From: Gigaspora margarita
Lineage: Eukaryota > Glomeromycota > Glomeromycetes > Diversisporales > Gigasporaceae
DNA length: 64,000 nt
Assembly: GCA_009809945.1 (NCBI GenBank)
Contig: WTPW01000357.1
Location: 265,378 to 329,377 of the forward strand
Direction of reading: 5' to 3'
In this document: positions 13,306 to 25,440 of the stretch, piece by piece
Numbering within the stretch: position 1 is the first letter of the stretch
How the letters are laid out: every line of letters begins with the position of its first letter
Notes under the pieces: model-generated
The model's database searches: none
Seen by the model: only the letters and a program-made list of their open reading frames with translations
Told to the model about the DNA's origin: nothing
Position numbers and translations under genes: made by a program

Positions 13306-13449
13306 AGGACCCTGAACAATCTATGTGAGGTTATATTAGTATTATAGTAAAAATTTTTTTGGTTAGCAGTTCTAGTTTGGTATATATTAGCTATATTTCA
13401 AACATTAGGTAGTAAGTTTAAAGATGGCTAGCATTTTTGAAATCTAAGC

Positions 13450-13668
13450 TTTCAAAAAAAATTTTTTGAACCAATGCTTTCTAAAAAAAAAAAACCAAAA
13501 AATGTAACCAAAACTCTCTAAAAAAAAAAATCTGAACCGATGCTCTTTAAAAAAATAAAATTAAAAAAAAACTGAACAGATGCTCTCTAAAAAAAAAAAA
13601 ACTGAACCAATGTTTTCTAAAAAAATAAAAATAAAATAAAAAAATAAAAATAAAATAAAAAAATAAAA
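13450..13668. repeat. A-rich minisatellite beside an assembly gap
   Basis: Units of roughly 40-50 bp contain CTGAACCAATGCTCTCT followed by long A runs, repeated about five times, then AAAATAAAAT runs into the N block. The array probably extends into the gap. Confidence 0.7.
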
Positions 13669-14370
13669 NNNNNNNNNNNNNNNNNNNNNNNNNNNNNNNN
13701 NNNNNNNNNNNNNNNNNNNNNNNNNNNNNNNNNNNNNNNNNNNNNNNNNNNNNNNNNNNNNNNNNNNNNNNNNNNNNNNNNNNNNNNNNNNNNNNNNNNN
13801 NNNNNNNNNNNNNNNNNNNNNNNNNNNNNNNNNNNNNNNNNNNNNNNNNNNNNNNNNNNNNNNNNNNNNNNNNNNNNNNNNNNNNNNNNNNNNNNNNNNN
13901 NNNNNNNNNNNNNNNNNNNNNNNNNNNNNNNNNNNNNNNNNNNNNNNNNNNNNNNNNNNNNNNNNNNNNNNNNNNNNNNNNNNNNNNNNNNNNNNNNNNN
14001 NNNNNNNNNNNNNNNNNNNNNNNNNNNNNNNNNNNNNNNNNNNNNNNNNNNNNNNNNNNNNNNNNNNNNNNNNNNNNNNNNNNNNNNNNNNNNNNNNNNN
14101 NNNNNNNNNNNNNNNNNNNNNNNNNNNNNNNNNNNNNNNNNNNNNNNNNNNNNNNNNNNNNNNNNNNNNNNNNNNNNNNNNNNNNNNNNNNNNNNNNNNN
14201 NNNNNNNNNNNNNNNNNNNNNNNNNNNNNNNNNNNNNNNNNNNNNNNNNNNNNNNNNNNNNNNNNNNNNNNNNNNNNNNNNNNNNNNNNNNNNNNNNNNN
14301 NNNNNNNNNNNNNNNNNNNNNNNNNNNNNNNNNNNNNNNNNNNNNNNNNNNNNNNNNNNNNNNNNNNNNN
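13669..14370. other. Assembly gap (702 N)
   Basis: A run of N flanked on both sides by A-rich repeat. Any long open frame drawn across it is an artefact. Confidence 0.99.
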
Positions 14371-14439
14371 AAAAAAAAAAAAAAAAACTAATGCCGTCTT
14401 TTACTATTTTCATATCTCTCACTTCTCACTATTTCTATT

Positions 14440-14612
14440 AGTACATTTCAAATATAAAATTATAAAAGCTTACCTATTAGCATTCTTTTAAATATACTCT
14501 TTTTGCTTATTAGCTGTTTTCAAATATAACCTTTTTATCCAATACCTACTTTTCAAATATAACATTTTTTTTAAAAAAGGCCCTCCATTAGTGATTTTTC
14601 AAATATGACCCC
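14440..14612. repeat. Short tandem repeat, TTTCAAATATAA units
   Basis: About five spaced copies of TTTCAAATATAAC-like words, each followed by CTTTTT- or CCTACT-like sequence, inside the right half of the hAT-like element. Confidence 0.5.
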
Positions 14613-14618
14613 ACATAG

Positions 14619-15176
14619 TGTTATAGAATGGGTCTCTAAATTCTAATCGCTAGAAGATTCTAAGTGTTCTTATTACTTTATAGTTTTATAGTTTTATTGT
14701 TTTATAGTTTTATTACTTTATAGTTTTATTGTTTTATTGTTTTATTGTTTTATTATTTTATCACTTTTATTGGTTTATTACTTTATTACTTTATTGAATT
14801 ATAGTTTTATAGTTTTTATAGTTTTATTACTTTGCTTTATTGTTTTATTGTTTTATTACTTTATTGTTTTATTACTTTTCAAAAGATATATAAACCTTAG
14901 TTTTCTACCCTCTGGCACAATAGACTCAGATTCCCCTCTCCTCTCCTAATGTTTACAAATAAATATCCTTCCTATATCCTATCCTATTATTATTAATAAA
15001 ATATATCTTATTCCAATAAATATTCTCTTGCTCTTTGATAAATATATACTGAACCGCTCTAGTGAAGTAATATTCCACTTGCACACTGCTTCATATCTTC
15101 TCTGACCCTTACAAGATCCCTGTCGCTGTGTGTTGTGTTGCAAGTACTATATTGAAGGCAATAGTAGCTTGTAACA
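14619..15176 (+). repeat. 5' LTR of the gypsy element
   Basis: Begins TGTTATAGAATGGG and ends GCTTGTAACA. The first half holds a TTTTATTG / TTTATAG microsatellite. TTTTGGTGCC directly follows and is a plausible primer-binding site. Confidence 0.93.
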
Positions 15177-15302
15177 TTTTGGTGCCTTCTAGCGGAAATC
15201 ATTAAAAACAACTGGAACCTTTAGGACCTTTCTCTCTTCTCTCTACAAGGATATTTATCTCGCCTCTTTTCTTCTCTTATTAAAGTTACTATTTTTGGTT
15301 TA

Positions 15303-15441
15303 CCTGTTGAATTGAAAAAGATTCGTTCAGAAGGGCATACTTGAAGCCTCTTGCTTTTGTAGCACTGGTATTTTCCTGTTGAATTGAAAAAGATTCGTTC
15401 AGAAGGGCATACTTGAAGCCTCTGCTTTTGTAGCACTTTTA
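15303..15441 (+). repeat. 72-bp tandem duplication in the gypsy leader
   Basis: The block starting CCTGTTGAATTGAAAAAG at 15303 is repeated from 15375 almost unchanged. It lies between the 5' LTR and the Gag region. Its role is unknown. Confidence 0.9.
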
Positions 15442-15593
15442 TTGTTTAGTTATTTGTATTAGTTATTTTCTTTAGACCCAGATTGAAATTTTCTTACCTT
15501 TTCTTTATATATTTTAGACCTCTTAGTATCTAACCTTTTTCTCTTTTCCTTTAAAAATTAAAATTCAAATTGCTTACCTCTTAGACCTTTTAT

Positions 15594-17720
15594 ATGAGTA
15601 GAGCTTATCAAATTCACTTAGAACAAATTGAAGCTCACGATCTTCACCACTCCTCTCCTCTTGCCACTGAAGTTATACAAGTTACCGATCCTGATTTATC
15701 TTGTCGCATTTGTTAACCACCTGTAGGATATCATCGAGCTTTCCGTCACTTTTGGAATGAATACTGAACTACATATTTTGCCCATCGCTATACTCAACAA
15801 ACGGTTGACGGCTATTTTATTTTAACTCTTCCTCGAGATTACAATACTCTTAGAGCTACCACTAGGGACATTGTTTTTAGTTGCAGATACAACAACCCTC
15901 ACCTTGATCCTTTAGCAGTTATTGCTGCTCTCCTCCGTGCCAATACTCATTTTACCCTTGCTTCTACTCTACCCTCTGCTTTGAAAGAAACGCCTTTGAT
16001 GTCCATCTTGAAACCCCTGCTATTTCTACTCCAATACTTGGCTGAGTAATCGATAACCTTGATCATCTTTCTCCTATTACTCAAGGAACTGACAAAGAGT
16101 TAGATTATAGAATTTCTCCTACCACTCGATTAATATATACCTTAGAACCAGAAGATCTAGATAATTTTGCTGGACCTTCTCACACATCTTCTCTCTTACT
16201 CTACGATGAAAATACTACCCAAGTCCAATTTCCTCCTCGCATTCCACTTCCCTCTTCACCTTTCTCTGAAATTCGCCTCGTCCAACCTCTTACTCGACCT
16301 GATACTCCACCTCATAATCCACTACCAAGATTTCTTCAAAATCTTAATCCTGCACAATATTTTTGACGAACTCCTCCACCAGTAACCTCCCAATTACCAG
16401 TTGTAAACGAACTATACCAAGCTAATACAACCTCTAATACTACTCCTCTAACTACACCCCCTTTATGTTAACAACTTTTCATTCCACAACCTGCTCCCAC
16501 TGGTCACCAAATAGTCGAAGTACTCCCAGTACCTACTCCTCTTAACCTACCTCCTCTTCAAATCGATAACCAAATTCACTTACCCCAAGTTGAAGTTATT
16601 GAACCTCGAATAGTTGGAGCTTATCCAGAAGAAGCCAAAGAAGAAATAAACTTTGAAAAAGTAAATTTACAAGAACAAGAAGAAAACCTCAATGAAGGAT
16701 TAGTTGAATCAGAAGAAGAAACCTCAGAAAAAGAAGCATCTGAAGAAGAAGAAGACCCTAACAAAAGACCAATCGAAGACCTTAATCAAGAAGAATTAGC
16801 TGAAACCGAAGAAGAATCTGAAGAACCTAACCCAGAAGAACTTAAATTTTCAGATTCAGAATCAGACGCTACTGTAGAAGACCCAGAACCTGAAGAAGCT
16901 ATGGCCAATGATGCTTTAAATGCTGCTACTGACACTATGAATGCTCTCGCCCAAGCTATGGGACGAGGCGGTAAAAAATCTCTTCGCAAAATTGATTTCT
17001 ATTGTGGTGATGGAACCCAAGATCCTGTAACCTGGATAGAAGAATTTGAACGTGCTACTAAAGCTAACCACTGGAGCCCTGCTCGACAACTAGAACTTGC
17101 TTGTGCTTATATGAAGGACAATGCTCAAGAATGGCTTACTAGTCTTGAGGCGCCCCTAACTGCTTTTCATAATAATGATCATGGGAATCATGATATTGTT
17201 AGTTTTACCCATATTTTTAAAGAAAAATTTAGCACCACCAAACAAAAAGCTACTTGGCAAAAGCAACTCTTTGAAATTAAACAAGGCACAGACACTGTTG
17301 ATACCTATATTAGCCGCTTTAAACGACTCAGAGGAAGAGTAGACCCAAGAGAAGTTTTCTCTGCTCCAGTCATGATTCAATTCTTTATCCAAGAACTATG
17401 CCCAGAATATGCTATGAATGTCCAAGCTGCTGAACCTGAAACTTTGGACGCTACAATTGCTGAAGCACGCAAATGGGAAACTGGACGGATCATGACCTCT
17501 GACCATAATGCAAATGATACTAACAAAGCTATAGAGCGCCTTACTGAACAAATTGCTAAGCTCAGTATCAACCTTGCTGAAAAACAAGCTGCTCCTACTC
17601 CTACTCCTGCCTATTACTCTGACCAAAATAAGGACCAACTCCAGCAAGGAGCTACCAATGCCACTTGTTACTATTATGGACAAAAAGGACATTTTATCTG
17701 AAATTGTCATGCTCGATTCC
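15594..17720 (+). other. gypsy Gag region
   Basis: The first part starts MSRAYQIHLEQIEAHD. Around 16600-16890 lies a strongly acidic Glu-rich stretch. From about 16960 to 17480 comes a retrotransposon Gag domain with the pattern TWIEEFERATKANHW ... YMKDNAQEWL ... YISRFKRLRGRV. A CCHC knuckle beginning CYYYGQKGHF closes it near 17670-17712, followed by Arg/Ser-rich sequence. Gag forms the element's particle and binds its RNA. Confidence 0.85.
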
Positions 17721-18076
17721 AAGATAACAAAAGGGACAACCAAGAATACCAATCCCGAGGTCGAAGTAATAATTACTCTTCTAGAAATAACCAGTCCTAT
17801 GATAGATCCAGATCTCGAAACCAAAGTAGGTCTAGGGACCAAAACTATAATAATAATCACTCTGGATATGACCGACCCCGAAGCTGAAGTCAGTCACGTG
17901 ATAGATATAGAAATGACCGGAATTACTGATCCTCTGATCGATCCAGATCTAGGAATTGCTCTTCTACTCCTTATTCTCGTGATGTATATACCATTGATAC
18001 TGCCAATGACTATACTTACAAGCAGTTTGAAACTTTTCTTGTCAATGAATCTATACATACCTCTCTTGCTAGTTAC

Positions 18077-18430
18077 TTGATCCAGGAATCCAAATCAACC
18101 CAGATCCAGACCCCAACCTATACCACTCCTGTTAAATGCAATATCAAACTTCAAGGAAAACCTCACCATGCTGTAATTGATAGTGGAGCTGCTTTTAGTA
18201 TGATTTCTCACCAAGTTGTAAAAGAACTTGGATTGAAAATTGAAGCTCCTTCTACTAGCCTTATTGTCTCTGCTGCTGGATCCTCTGTCTGCCCCTTGGC
18301 ATTATTAAAAATTTGCTAATAGAAATTGAAGAAACCCCTATCCCTCTGGATGTAGAAGTTATGAATGCCACTTCCTATTCATTACTTTTAGGTAATGACT
18401 GGTCACAAAAAGTAGATGCAAGCTACAATT
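18077..18430 (+). other. gypsy aspartic protease region
   Basis: The pattern HHAVIDSGAAFSMISHQVV has the DSGA active site of retroelement aspartic proteases, followed by hydrophobic strands (GLKIEAPS..LIVSAAGSS). It lies between Gag and the multi-knuckle segment. The protease would cut the polyprotein. Confidence 0.85.
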
Positions 18431-18588
18431 AGAAAAACAAAGCTTATACTCTTCACTGGAACAAGAAAAAGGTTCATGTACCTACCACATATAAAAATAA
18501 CCAACTCCTACCTACCCAACCTACTCTTACTGATGAAAAAGATTTATAAAAATTTGAACAAGAATATCTTAGTCCAAAAGAAGCCTAT

Positions 18589-18895
18589 ATGGCAGATACA
18601 GAACCAAATACCTGGACCACTATTACTCGCAGACCCAGACCCAGTGCATCCTTCTCTAACCAAAAATGTGGACGCTGCTACTCTTACAATCATCTATATG
18701 CTGACTGCCCCAACAATGAGTGTTACCAATGTCATCGCTATGGACACCTTGCTGCTCATTGCCCTAGGCAGGCCCCTAAACGTAATATTTGTAAAACCTG
18801 TTCTCAACCAGGACATTTATATAAGGACTGCCCAGAAAACCGATGCTATCAATGTGGACAACATGGACATATTGGAGCCATCTGTCCTCAAATGA
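18589..18895 (+). other. Four CCHC zinc knuckles in the gypsy element
   Basis: Four successive knuckle-like motifs are visible: CGRCYSYNHLYADC, CYQCHRYGHLAAHC, CKTCSQPGHLYKDC and CYQCGQHGHIGAIC. Such arrays bind single-stranded nucleic acid. Their place after the protease, in addition to the usual knuckle at the end of Gag, is unusual. Confidence 0.85.
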
Positions 18896-19038
18896 CCCAG
18901 AAATTAGAAAATCAAAGATTTGAATATGGTTGTGATCCCCAGGCTGTAAATGCTCAACGCCTCCCTCATTATACCTGATTACGAACCAACCACTGCTGTA
19001 AATATAAGGTACCCAAGAAACCAGAAGAGATTAGACCC

Positions 19039-20098
19039 TTGGATCAAACAATGGTATATAATGGATGTTGGATTGACTTCCACCATGCTTTGGATCGTGA
19101 CCACCCCCGAAGCATTGAATTCTTCAGCAATGGTGAAGGTAGAGGAACCTTAATCCAATGCAAACTCTGTAAAGAACAAGAAATTAGATCCAAGATGATT
19201 AAACTCAATTCTAGTCAGGAAGATGTTCGATTTTGTGACCTTGAACACCTCTATACTTATAAAGCTGCCTGGGATGTTGAATCTAATCCCAATTACAACC
19301 TCTGGACCCGAGTACGCCATTATACAGAATCTTCTAGGAATGCCAGACACAGCTACGACCTTAATCAAAGTCGAATATTCTGTTTAGCCCAGATCCAGAT
19401 TGGTGAAAGCAATGAAGACCTTGTCCATGCTCTTGAACCTCAATATGATGATCAATCTAATCAAGATTATACCTATGATAAGATAAATGTCATCATGAGA
19501 GCTACTCATGTAGAATTGACAGAAACAGAAGAACAAACATTACAACGAATTCTCATCGAATCCTTTGATATGAGTCATCCTAACTTTGATAGAAGAAAAG
19601 CCATAGAAAACTTGCAAAGAAACTTTGCAGGAACTGCAGGCCTTTGTGAATCCTGTATCATGGTCAAAATAAATGATGAACTCCGACAACATGAAAATTT
19701 GTGCAAGGAATGCTATGAAGAAGCTCACTCTCTTCCAGATCCAGAAACAGAAATCCTTTTTCCACCTACTCTCTCTATACCTGAGGTGCTTGAACCCAAT
19801 AAATCTACTACACTTTCTGAACTAGAGGCAACTATTGTTGCACCCATCAAAACTGCCTCGCCTGTTCTGGAATTAGCTAAACTGATTCGGCTTTTGCAGG
19901 AACAGATTTGACAACAAGCCCAAATTATTACTCTTTTTCAAGAACAAGCCAAAACATTTGAACACCAGGAACAGACTATTAGAACTTTGCAGAATCAAGT
20001 TAATTATTATGAGAACTTCCATCATCGATTAAGGGACTTGTATACCAAGTCTACTGTCTCTATATCCGAGCCTAATAACCGGGATGCTCAAAATTTTT
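19039..20098 (+). other. Unrecognised gypsy segment with Cys pairs and coiled-coil-like tail
   Basis: About 350 codons of sequence sit between the knuckles and RT. It contains CKLCKEQ, a CESC ... CKEC pair spaced like a zinc-binding site, and a Gln/Glu-rich stretch near 19900-20030 with heptad-like spacing. I recognise no family. RT-type sequence begins immediately after. Confidence 0.6.
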
Positions 20099-20099
20099 G

Positions 20100-21170
20100 A
20101 GTTATCCTGAGCATGATCAAAAACTACTCGAAGATACAGACAATAACAGACCCAGAAACATTCGAGAAATATATATAACTCAGGAAATCAACCCAAAAGT
20201 AGGACCTCTCACTACTAGTCAAGGAGCCCAATTTCGACAATTGCTTCTTGAATTTGCAGACCTTTTTGCAAAAGATATGACCCAACTAGGTAGGACTGAC
20301 CTAGTTGTTCACCGGATATTCACAGATGATGGACCCCCTATTAGCTCACGACCCTATATGGTACCTCTTACCGAACAAATATTTATAAATAAAGAAGTAC
20401 AGCGAATGTTAGAAAATAAATTAATTAGAGAGTCCTCTAGTTCTTGTGCCTCTCCTGTTGTACTTGTAATCAAGAAAAATGGAAAGAAAAAATTTTGTGT
20501 AGATTACCGGAAGCTTAATAGTGTTACCAAGAAAGACCAATACCCCCTACCTAGAATTGATGAAATGCTCAACTCCCTTGCTGGAGCCACTTACTTTTCC
20601 ACTTTAGATCTTATGAGTGGATATTGGCAAGTAAAAGTACACCCAGAAGATAGAGAGAAAACCGCTTTTATAACCAGATACGGAACCTATGAATTCAACG
20701 TTATGCCTTTTGGATTGTGTAATGCCCCTGCTACCTTTCAACGCCTCATGAATCAGGTTTATAAAGGTATAGCCTACAAGTATGTTGTAGTATACCTAGA
20801 TGATACCAATGTCTTCTCTCAAACATTTGATGATCATATTAAACACCTACGAGAAGTCTTTACCAGAATTAGGAAAGCTGGATTGAAGTTAAATATTGAA
20901 AAGTGTAATTTTTGGATGAAACGATTACCTTTCTTAGGACATATTATTGAAGAAAAAGGAATCTCCCCAGACCCAGACAAGATAATTGCTGTACAAAACA
21001 TCCAACCTCCCCAAAATATAACCCAACTACGATCATTCTTGGGACTCGCTGGATACTATAGATGATTCATCAAACATTTCTCTTCCATTGCTCATCCTCT
21101 TAACCAGTTACTGTATAAGAACAATGCCTATGAATGGAATATAAAATGTCAAAAGGCTTTTGATGAATTA
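20100..21170 (+). other. gypsy reverse transcriptase
   Basis: Classic RT blocks are seen: KKNGKKKFCVDYRKLN, STLDLMSGYWQVKV, FNVMPFGLCNAPATFQRLM and the catalytic VVVYLDD near 20793, then FLGHIIEEKGI. It copies the element RNA into DNA. Nearest relatives by pattern are Ty3/gypsy elements. Confidence 0.95.
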
Positions 21171-21174
21171 AAGC

Positions 21175-21623
21175 ATCGATTGACCACTGCCCCTATCCTC
21201 ATTTACCCAGATTATAGGAAAGAATTCATTCTTGCTACAGATGCATCCTATGAAGGATTTGCAGCCACCTTAAGCCAACTATCCAATGTTAAAAAGGAAC
21301 ACCCAATTGCCTATGCTAGTAAAAGTTTGAAAAAGGAAGAAGTGAATTATGGAGCCACTGAATTAGAATGTGCTACTATTGTATGGGCTATTGAACATTT
21401 TCACAAATATTTTGGTACAAGTCACTTTACCTTAGTTACAGATCATTCTGCTCTTAAATGGTTAAAGTCATCCCAACCTAAAGGACATTTAGGTCGTTGG
21501 ATCATGAAACTCCAACCCTATCATTTCACTATTATACACAAACCCGGAAGAATCCATTCGAATGTTGATGCTCTTTCTCGCCTACTGACCCAGACATACT
21601 CTCATACTATTGATCCCACATGA
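21175..21623 (+). other. gypsy RNase H
   Basis: The pattern FILATDASYEGFAATLSQ, then PIAYASKSLKKEEVNYGATELEC, then LVTDHSALKWL has the acidic residues of retroelement RNase H. It ends with HKPGRIHSNVDALSRL, the typical RNase H/integrase junction. Confidence 0.93.
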
Positions 21624-21639
21624 ATCTAGACCAATATCA

Positions 21640-22620
21640 AAACCTACTAGAGTATTTAGAATCAGACATTCTCTTCTCTGACTTAACGGACAATGAAAAA
21701 AGGACAATTATTAACCAATCTAGACAATATGAAGTGAAAAATAAATTATTATACAAAAAGAATAGAAAAGATCCAGACAAACCTATTAGAGTAATTAAAT
21801 AGACTGAAGTTGAACCAATATTGTACATGATGCATAGTTACCCTACTGCTGGACATTTAGGAACAGATGCTATGTATTATAAGATATCTGAACGATATTA
21901 TTGGGACAAATGTATAGAGATGTTCAGAACTATGTTCGCTCTTGTGAAATATGTCAAAAATGAGGAAAAAGTAAAAGAAAGGAACCTCTCCACCCTATCC
22001 AAGTTGGAAGAGCCTTTGAGCGTGTAAGAATAGATTTTTAGTGAAATTGTGAGGATACTATGTGAAAAGTTCTTGATAAACCATATATTTTCTTCACCTT
22101 ACCATCCACAGACCAATGGAATGGTTGAAAGATTAAACAGAACCCTTTGTAACTCTTTTGCAAAAGTTACAGAAAAAGACACAGAATGGGATACACATAT
22201 ACCTGCTGTTCTATTTGTATACAGGACCAAACGACATGCAACAACAGGGTACACTCCTTTTCATTTGGTGTATGGTCGACAAGCTATTTTACCAATTGAA
22301 ACTGTTATCCCTATAGACCCAGTTGAACCAGATGATGAAGTCTCTCTAGAAGATAGTATTCTCCAACGAGCATTTGAATTAATTGAAGAATTACCCTATC
22401 ACCATANNANTGCCAGAGAAAATACAANTAAGTCTNAAAAGAAACAGAANGTTAGATTTGATTCCAAGATACAGAAAGAAGAATTTGAAATTGGTGATAA
22501 AGTTTGGGTACAAAGAAAGGACATTGAAGCCTCTAGATCTGCAAAATTTGAAGAGAAAAGAATAGGTCCATTTATTGTTAAGGAAAAATTAAATAATGGC
22601 CCTATAAACTGTGTACAATA
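21640..22620 (+). other. gypsy integrase region
   Basis: The zinc-binding head shows AGHLGTDAMYYKISERYYW. The core shows SSPYHPQTNGMVERLNRTL, whose second Glu is a catalytic-triad residue in this family, and the tail has a GPF-type module (KRIGPFIVKEKL). Several single Ns lie near 22407-22450. The region appears incomplete. Confidence 0.85.
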
Positions 22621-23173
22621 GATGGAAAAACATTAAAGCAGTACTTTAATAGTGATCGTTTTGTTAAGTACTACGAGAAACAAAATTGGCAACCAATGAT
22701 TGTCATTTAGAATTTCTGGAGTGAAATTCTTAAAACAGATAGAAACACAGCCAGACCCCTTAATTTACAATGTACAACAAACAATTTTTTTAAGCTACCC
22801 CATCTTTGTTTAAAATTAGAAATAGAAGTAATATAAAGGAATCGGATTTTAGATTCGTGGAATGTTTGCCACTAAGTAAAGTCAGTCAATATTGCTCCTT
22901 TTGAGCTGAAATTTTGCTATATATCCATCGGGATATTGTGCATCTTTTCTACTAAGCTTATCTTAATATGAAAACGCTATGGGAACTCGCAAATCGACTT
23001 GATGGCATTTTTGATCGGCAAGGAAATATTTGGACATTTGACCTACGTTACGAATTTTTGATCACATGATGAACATTGCGAACATAATAGATATTGCGAA
23101 ACAATTGTATAGTTTTATTATTATTTCTTTTGAATGTACAACAATATATATATTTTTTTAAAACATAGCCCCT

Positions 23174-23956
23174 TTGTTTCAACAACACAATTTCTACAAC
23201 TACTCCTCCTTTTCTTTCTTTTCTTCAGAGAACAAAACTTTAAATCTTAAAATGGAAACTCCTATTATTAGCCCCCAGATTTTTAAAGCACTTATAGAAT
23301 TCGTTAAATGTTGGAACCTAGAATCTGTTGCATATAATACTAGTCTCATTATAAATGGACATAGAGCCGTAATAATGAATGGAATNNAAATTTTGTCCTC
23401 TATGGAAATCCCATTAGAAGATACAGACCATAATGAAAATAATGCTACTAATACCTCTTTCCTAGAATTAGAAACTGCCTACTCTTCAAATCTAAATGAA
23501 ATTTCCCCTACAGACCCAGAAGAAACCACAATCTTTGAGAATAATAATATTGAATGGAACATAGGAAATGAAGAAATTCTAGGAAACCCAGAAGTACTTC
23601 CAGATCCTCCCGCTAATGAAAATAGTGAAACAACTCTAGAAACAGATGATCTTACAAGAGAACAAAGTACTATTATGACCAGAATTCTCAGGGACCTGAC
23701 GGATGAAAAATTGAATACTCCTTTTCGAGCAAATCCTCTCTTAACTTTTTCTTGGAAGGATAAAGTTAATGAAATAATCCANCGACTAAACCGAGAAATT
23801 CGAGGAAGTCAAAGAGAAAAACAAGTCCGCACACTTGAAGCTTGTTATTATTTAGGAACTAGTTTGAATGAGTTTCAAAATAATTCTAAAGTTTCTAAAG
23901 AGATTAGGCAACTCTTAAAGAACTCTTTGGGAACATATAAAATGTATAATTTCTAG
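23174..23956 (+). other. Extra ORF between gypsy integrase and 3' LTR
   Basis: About 260 codons. It is rich in Asn, Glu and Thr, without signal peptide or membrane segment, and with the C-terminal pattern QREKQVRTLEACYYLGTSL. A non-coding spacer of about 550 bp separates it from the integrase. It does not look like an envelope gene. I recognise no family; it could be an accessory or antisense-free regulatory ORF of this lineage. Confidence 0.6.
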
Positions 23957-24121
23957 AAAGGAGCCAACCAAATACATCAAGTCCTCTAACCTCAAGAACT
24001 GTCCCGATTGTACCAGACACAGTTTATTACTTTAAGTAATCTGAACAGACTTTCTACTGAAAATTTTGATAGGTTAATAGAATTGAGAACTAACAGAGTC
24101 AGTTCTTAAAGCAGAAGGAAA

Positions 24122-24686
24122 TGTTATAGAATGGGTCTCTAAATTCTAATTGCTAGAAGATTCTAAGTGTTCCTATTACTTTATAGTTTTATAGTTTTAT
24201 TGTTTTATAGTTTTATTACTTTATAGTTTTATTGTTTTATTGTTTTATTGTTTTATCACTTTATTGGTTTATTACTTTATTACTTTATTGAATTATAGTT
24301 TTATAGTTTTATTGTTTTTATAGTTTTATTACTTTGCTTTATTGTTTTATTGTTTTATTGTTTTATTACTTTATTGTTTTATTACTTTTCAAAAGATATA
24401 TAAACCCTAGTTTTCTACCCTCCAGCACAATAGACTCAGATTCCCCTCTCCTCTCCTAATGTTTACAAATAAATATCCTTCCTATATCCTATTCTATTAT
24501 TATTAATAAAATATATCTTATTCCAATAAATATTCTCTTGCTCTTAGATAAATATATACTGAACCGCTCTAGTAAAGTAATATTCCACTTGCACACCACT
24601 TCATATCTTCTCTGACCCTTACAAGATCCCTGTCGCTATGTGTTGTGTTGCAAGTACTATATTGAAGGCAATAGTAGCTTGTAACA
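24122..24686 (+). repeat. 3' LTR of the gypsy element
   Basis: Partner of 14619-15176. It is preceded by the purine tract AGCAGAAGGAAA and followed by the ATAG duplication. Confidence 0.93.
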
Positions 24687-24713
24687 ATAGATTGTTCAGG
24701 GTCCTCTCGCATT

Positions 24714-25440
24714 CAAACACAAACCAAGGTCATTCAATAAATACAACAAATACTAACAAAAAAACCTATACCCTATAAGAATAGGTGTTTTCAATACATA
24801 CTCTCTTACAACAACATATAGCTCATCCAAATTTCAACTCTTAAACTATTTACATAGCATTAATATGTTTGATATTAATAGCTATTCTAATAAAACTCAC
24901 ATATATGGAATAGTAGTAGATATAGTAGCTATATTGATTATATATGGGTACATGAATCCCTTATACCCTTTTTATACAAATTTTATCTAAATAATCCATC
25001 AACTAGCACAGATAGTGACCACCTAATTCTAACCTCTTATTGGATTTTTCTATTTACATACAACAAGATTAGAAACAAAAACAAGAGCAAATATCATATA
25101 TTTAACTATAAAGCAATGAACAATGAAACCTAGGATAAATTTTCTAACCAAATTAATAATAACTTTAATAGATATCAGGTTCTTCTAACTACTCAAACCA
25201 ATGAATCTCTAGAAAAATCATGGTATAAAATATATATCTGTATTATTAGTGCAGCTCTTAAACACATTCCTAACAAAAAACAACCTATAAGAAATTTTCA
25301 CTATACCTTTACGCCCAAAGCTACAAATTTATATAAAGACCTTAAAACTATTGGAAATATCATATACAATACCAAAAAATTATTCTCTTCTAATATCACT
25401 ATCCTTTCTCAAACTACTTAATTAAATAATTACATTAACA
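24714..25440 (+). pseudogene. LINE endonuclease end and spacer toward RT
   Basis: After the second CTCGCATT the LINE frame resumes. Around 24985-25030 it reads NPSTSTDSDHLILTSYW; the SDH triplet is the conserved C-terminal catalytic motif of AP-endonucleases. Then follows lysine-rich spacer sequence (SWYKIYICIISAALKHIPNKK and so on) of the sort that precedes RT in fungal LINEs. Stop codons interrupt it. Confidence 0.7.

Larger units (their letters stand above)
14619..24686 (+). mobile_element. Ty3/gypsy LTR retrotransposon, nearly full length, young but broken
   Basis: Two LTRs of about 560 bp (14619-15176, 24122-24686) differ at only about a dozen bases besides small indels, roughly 98% alike, so the insertion is recent. 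ATAG flanks both ends as a 4-bp target duplication (14615-14618, 24687-24690). Parts in order: leader with a 72-bp duplication, Gag (from about 15594, with an acidic stretch, a retrotransposon Gag domain and a CCHC knuckle), aspartic protease (about 18110-18320, DSGA), a four-knuckle CCHC segment, an unusual cysteine-containing segment with a coiled-coil-like tail, RT (YLDD), RNase H, integrase with a GPF-type tail, an extra 3' ORF, a purine tract and the 3' LTR. RT-RNaseH-integrase order is the Ty3/gypsy order. It contains several breaks and some ambiguous bases. Confidence 0.93.
13306..24705. mobile_element. hAT-like DNA element interrupting the LINE, itself split by a gypsy element
   Basis: The inverted ends start AGGACCCTGAACAATCTATG and pair over about 30 bp (13306-13338 with the joined 14601-14618 and 24687-24705). 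An exact 8-bp duplication CTCGCATT flanks it (13298-13305 and 24706-24713). Without the gypsy insertion the element is about 1.3 kb and includes a minisatellite and an assembly gap. The 8-bp duplication suggests hAT; the end sequence is not a perfect hAT consensus, so the superfamily is inferred. Confidence 0.8.

Noticed and set aside
13306-13340. Chance similarity between the LINE endonuclease and the gypsy flank at 24687-24705
   Set aside because: The match is inverted, about 30 bp long and bounded by an exact 8-bp duplication, so it is the terminal inverted repeat of a DNA element, not chance and not LINE sequence.
13547-14422. Long open frame on the minus strand
   Set aside because: It consists almost wholly of N; the real bases at its ends are A/T-rich repeat.
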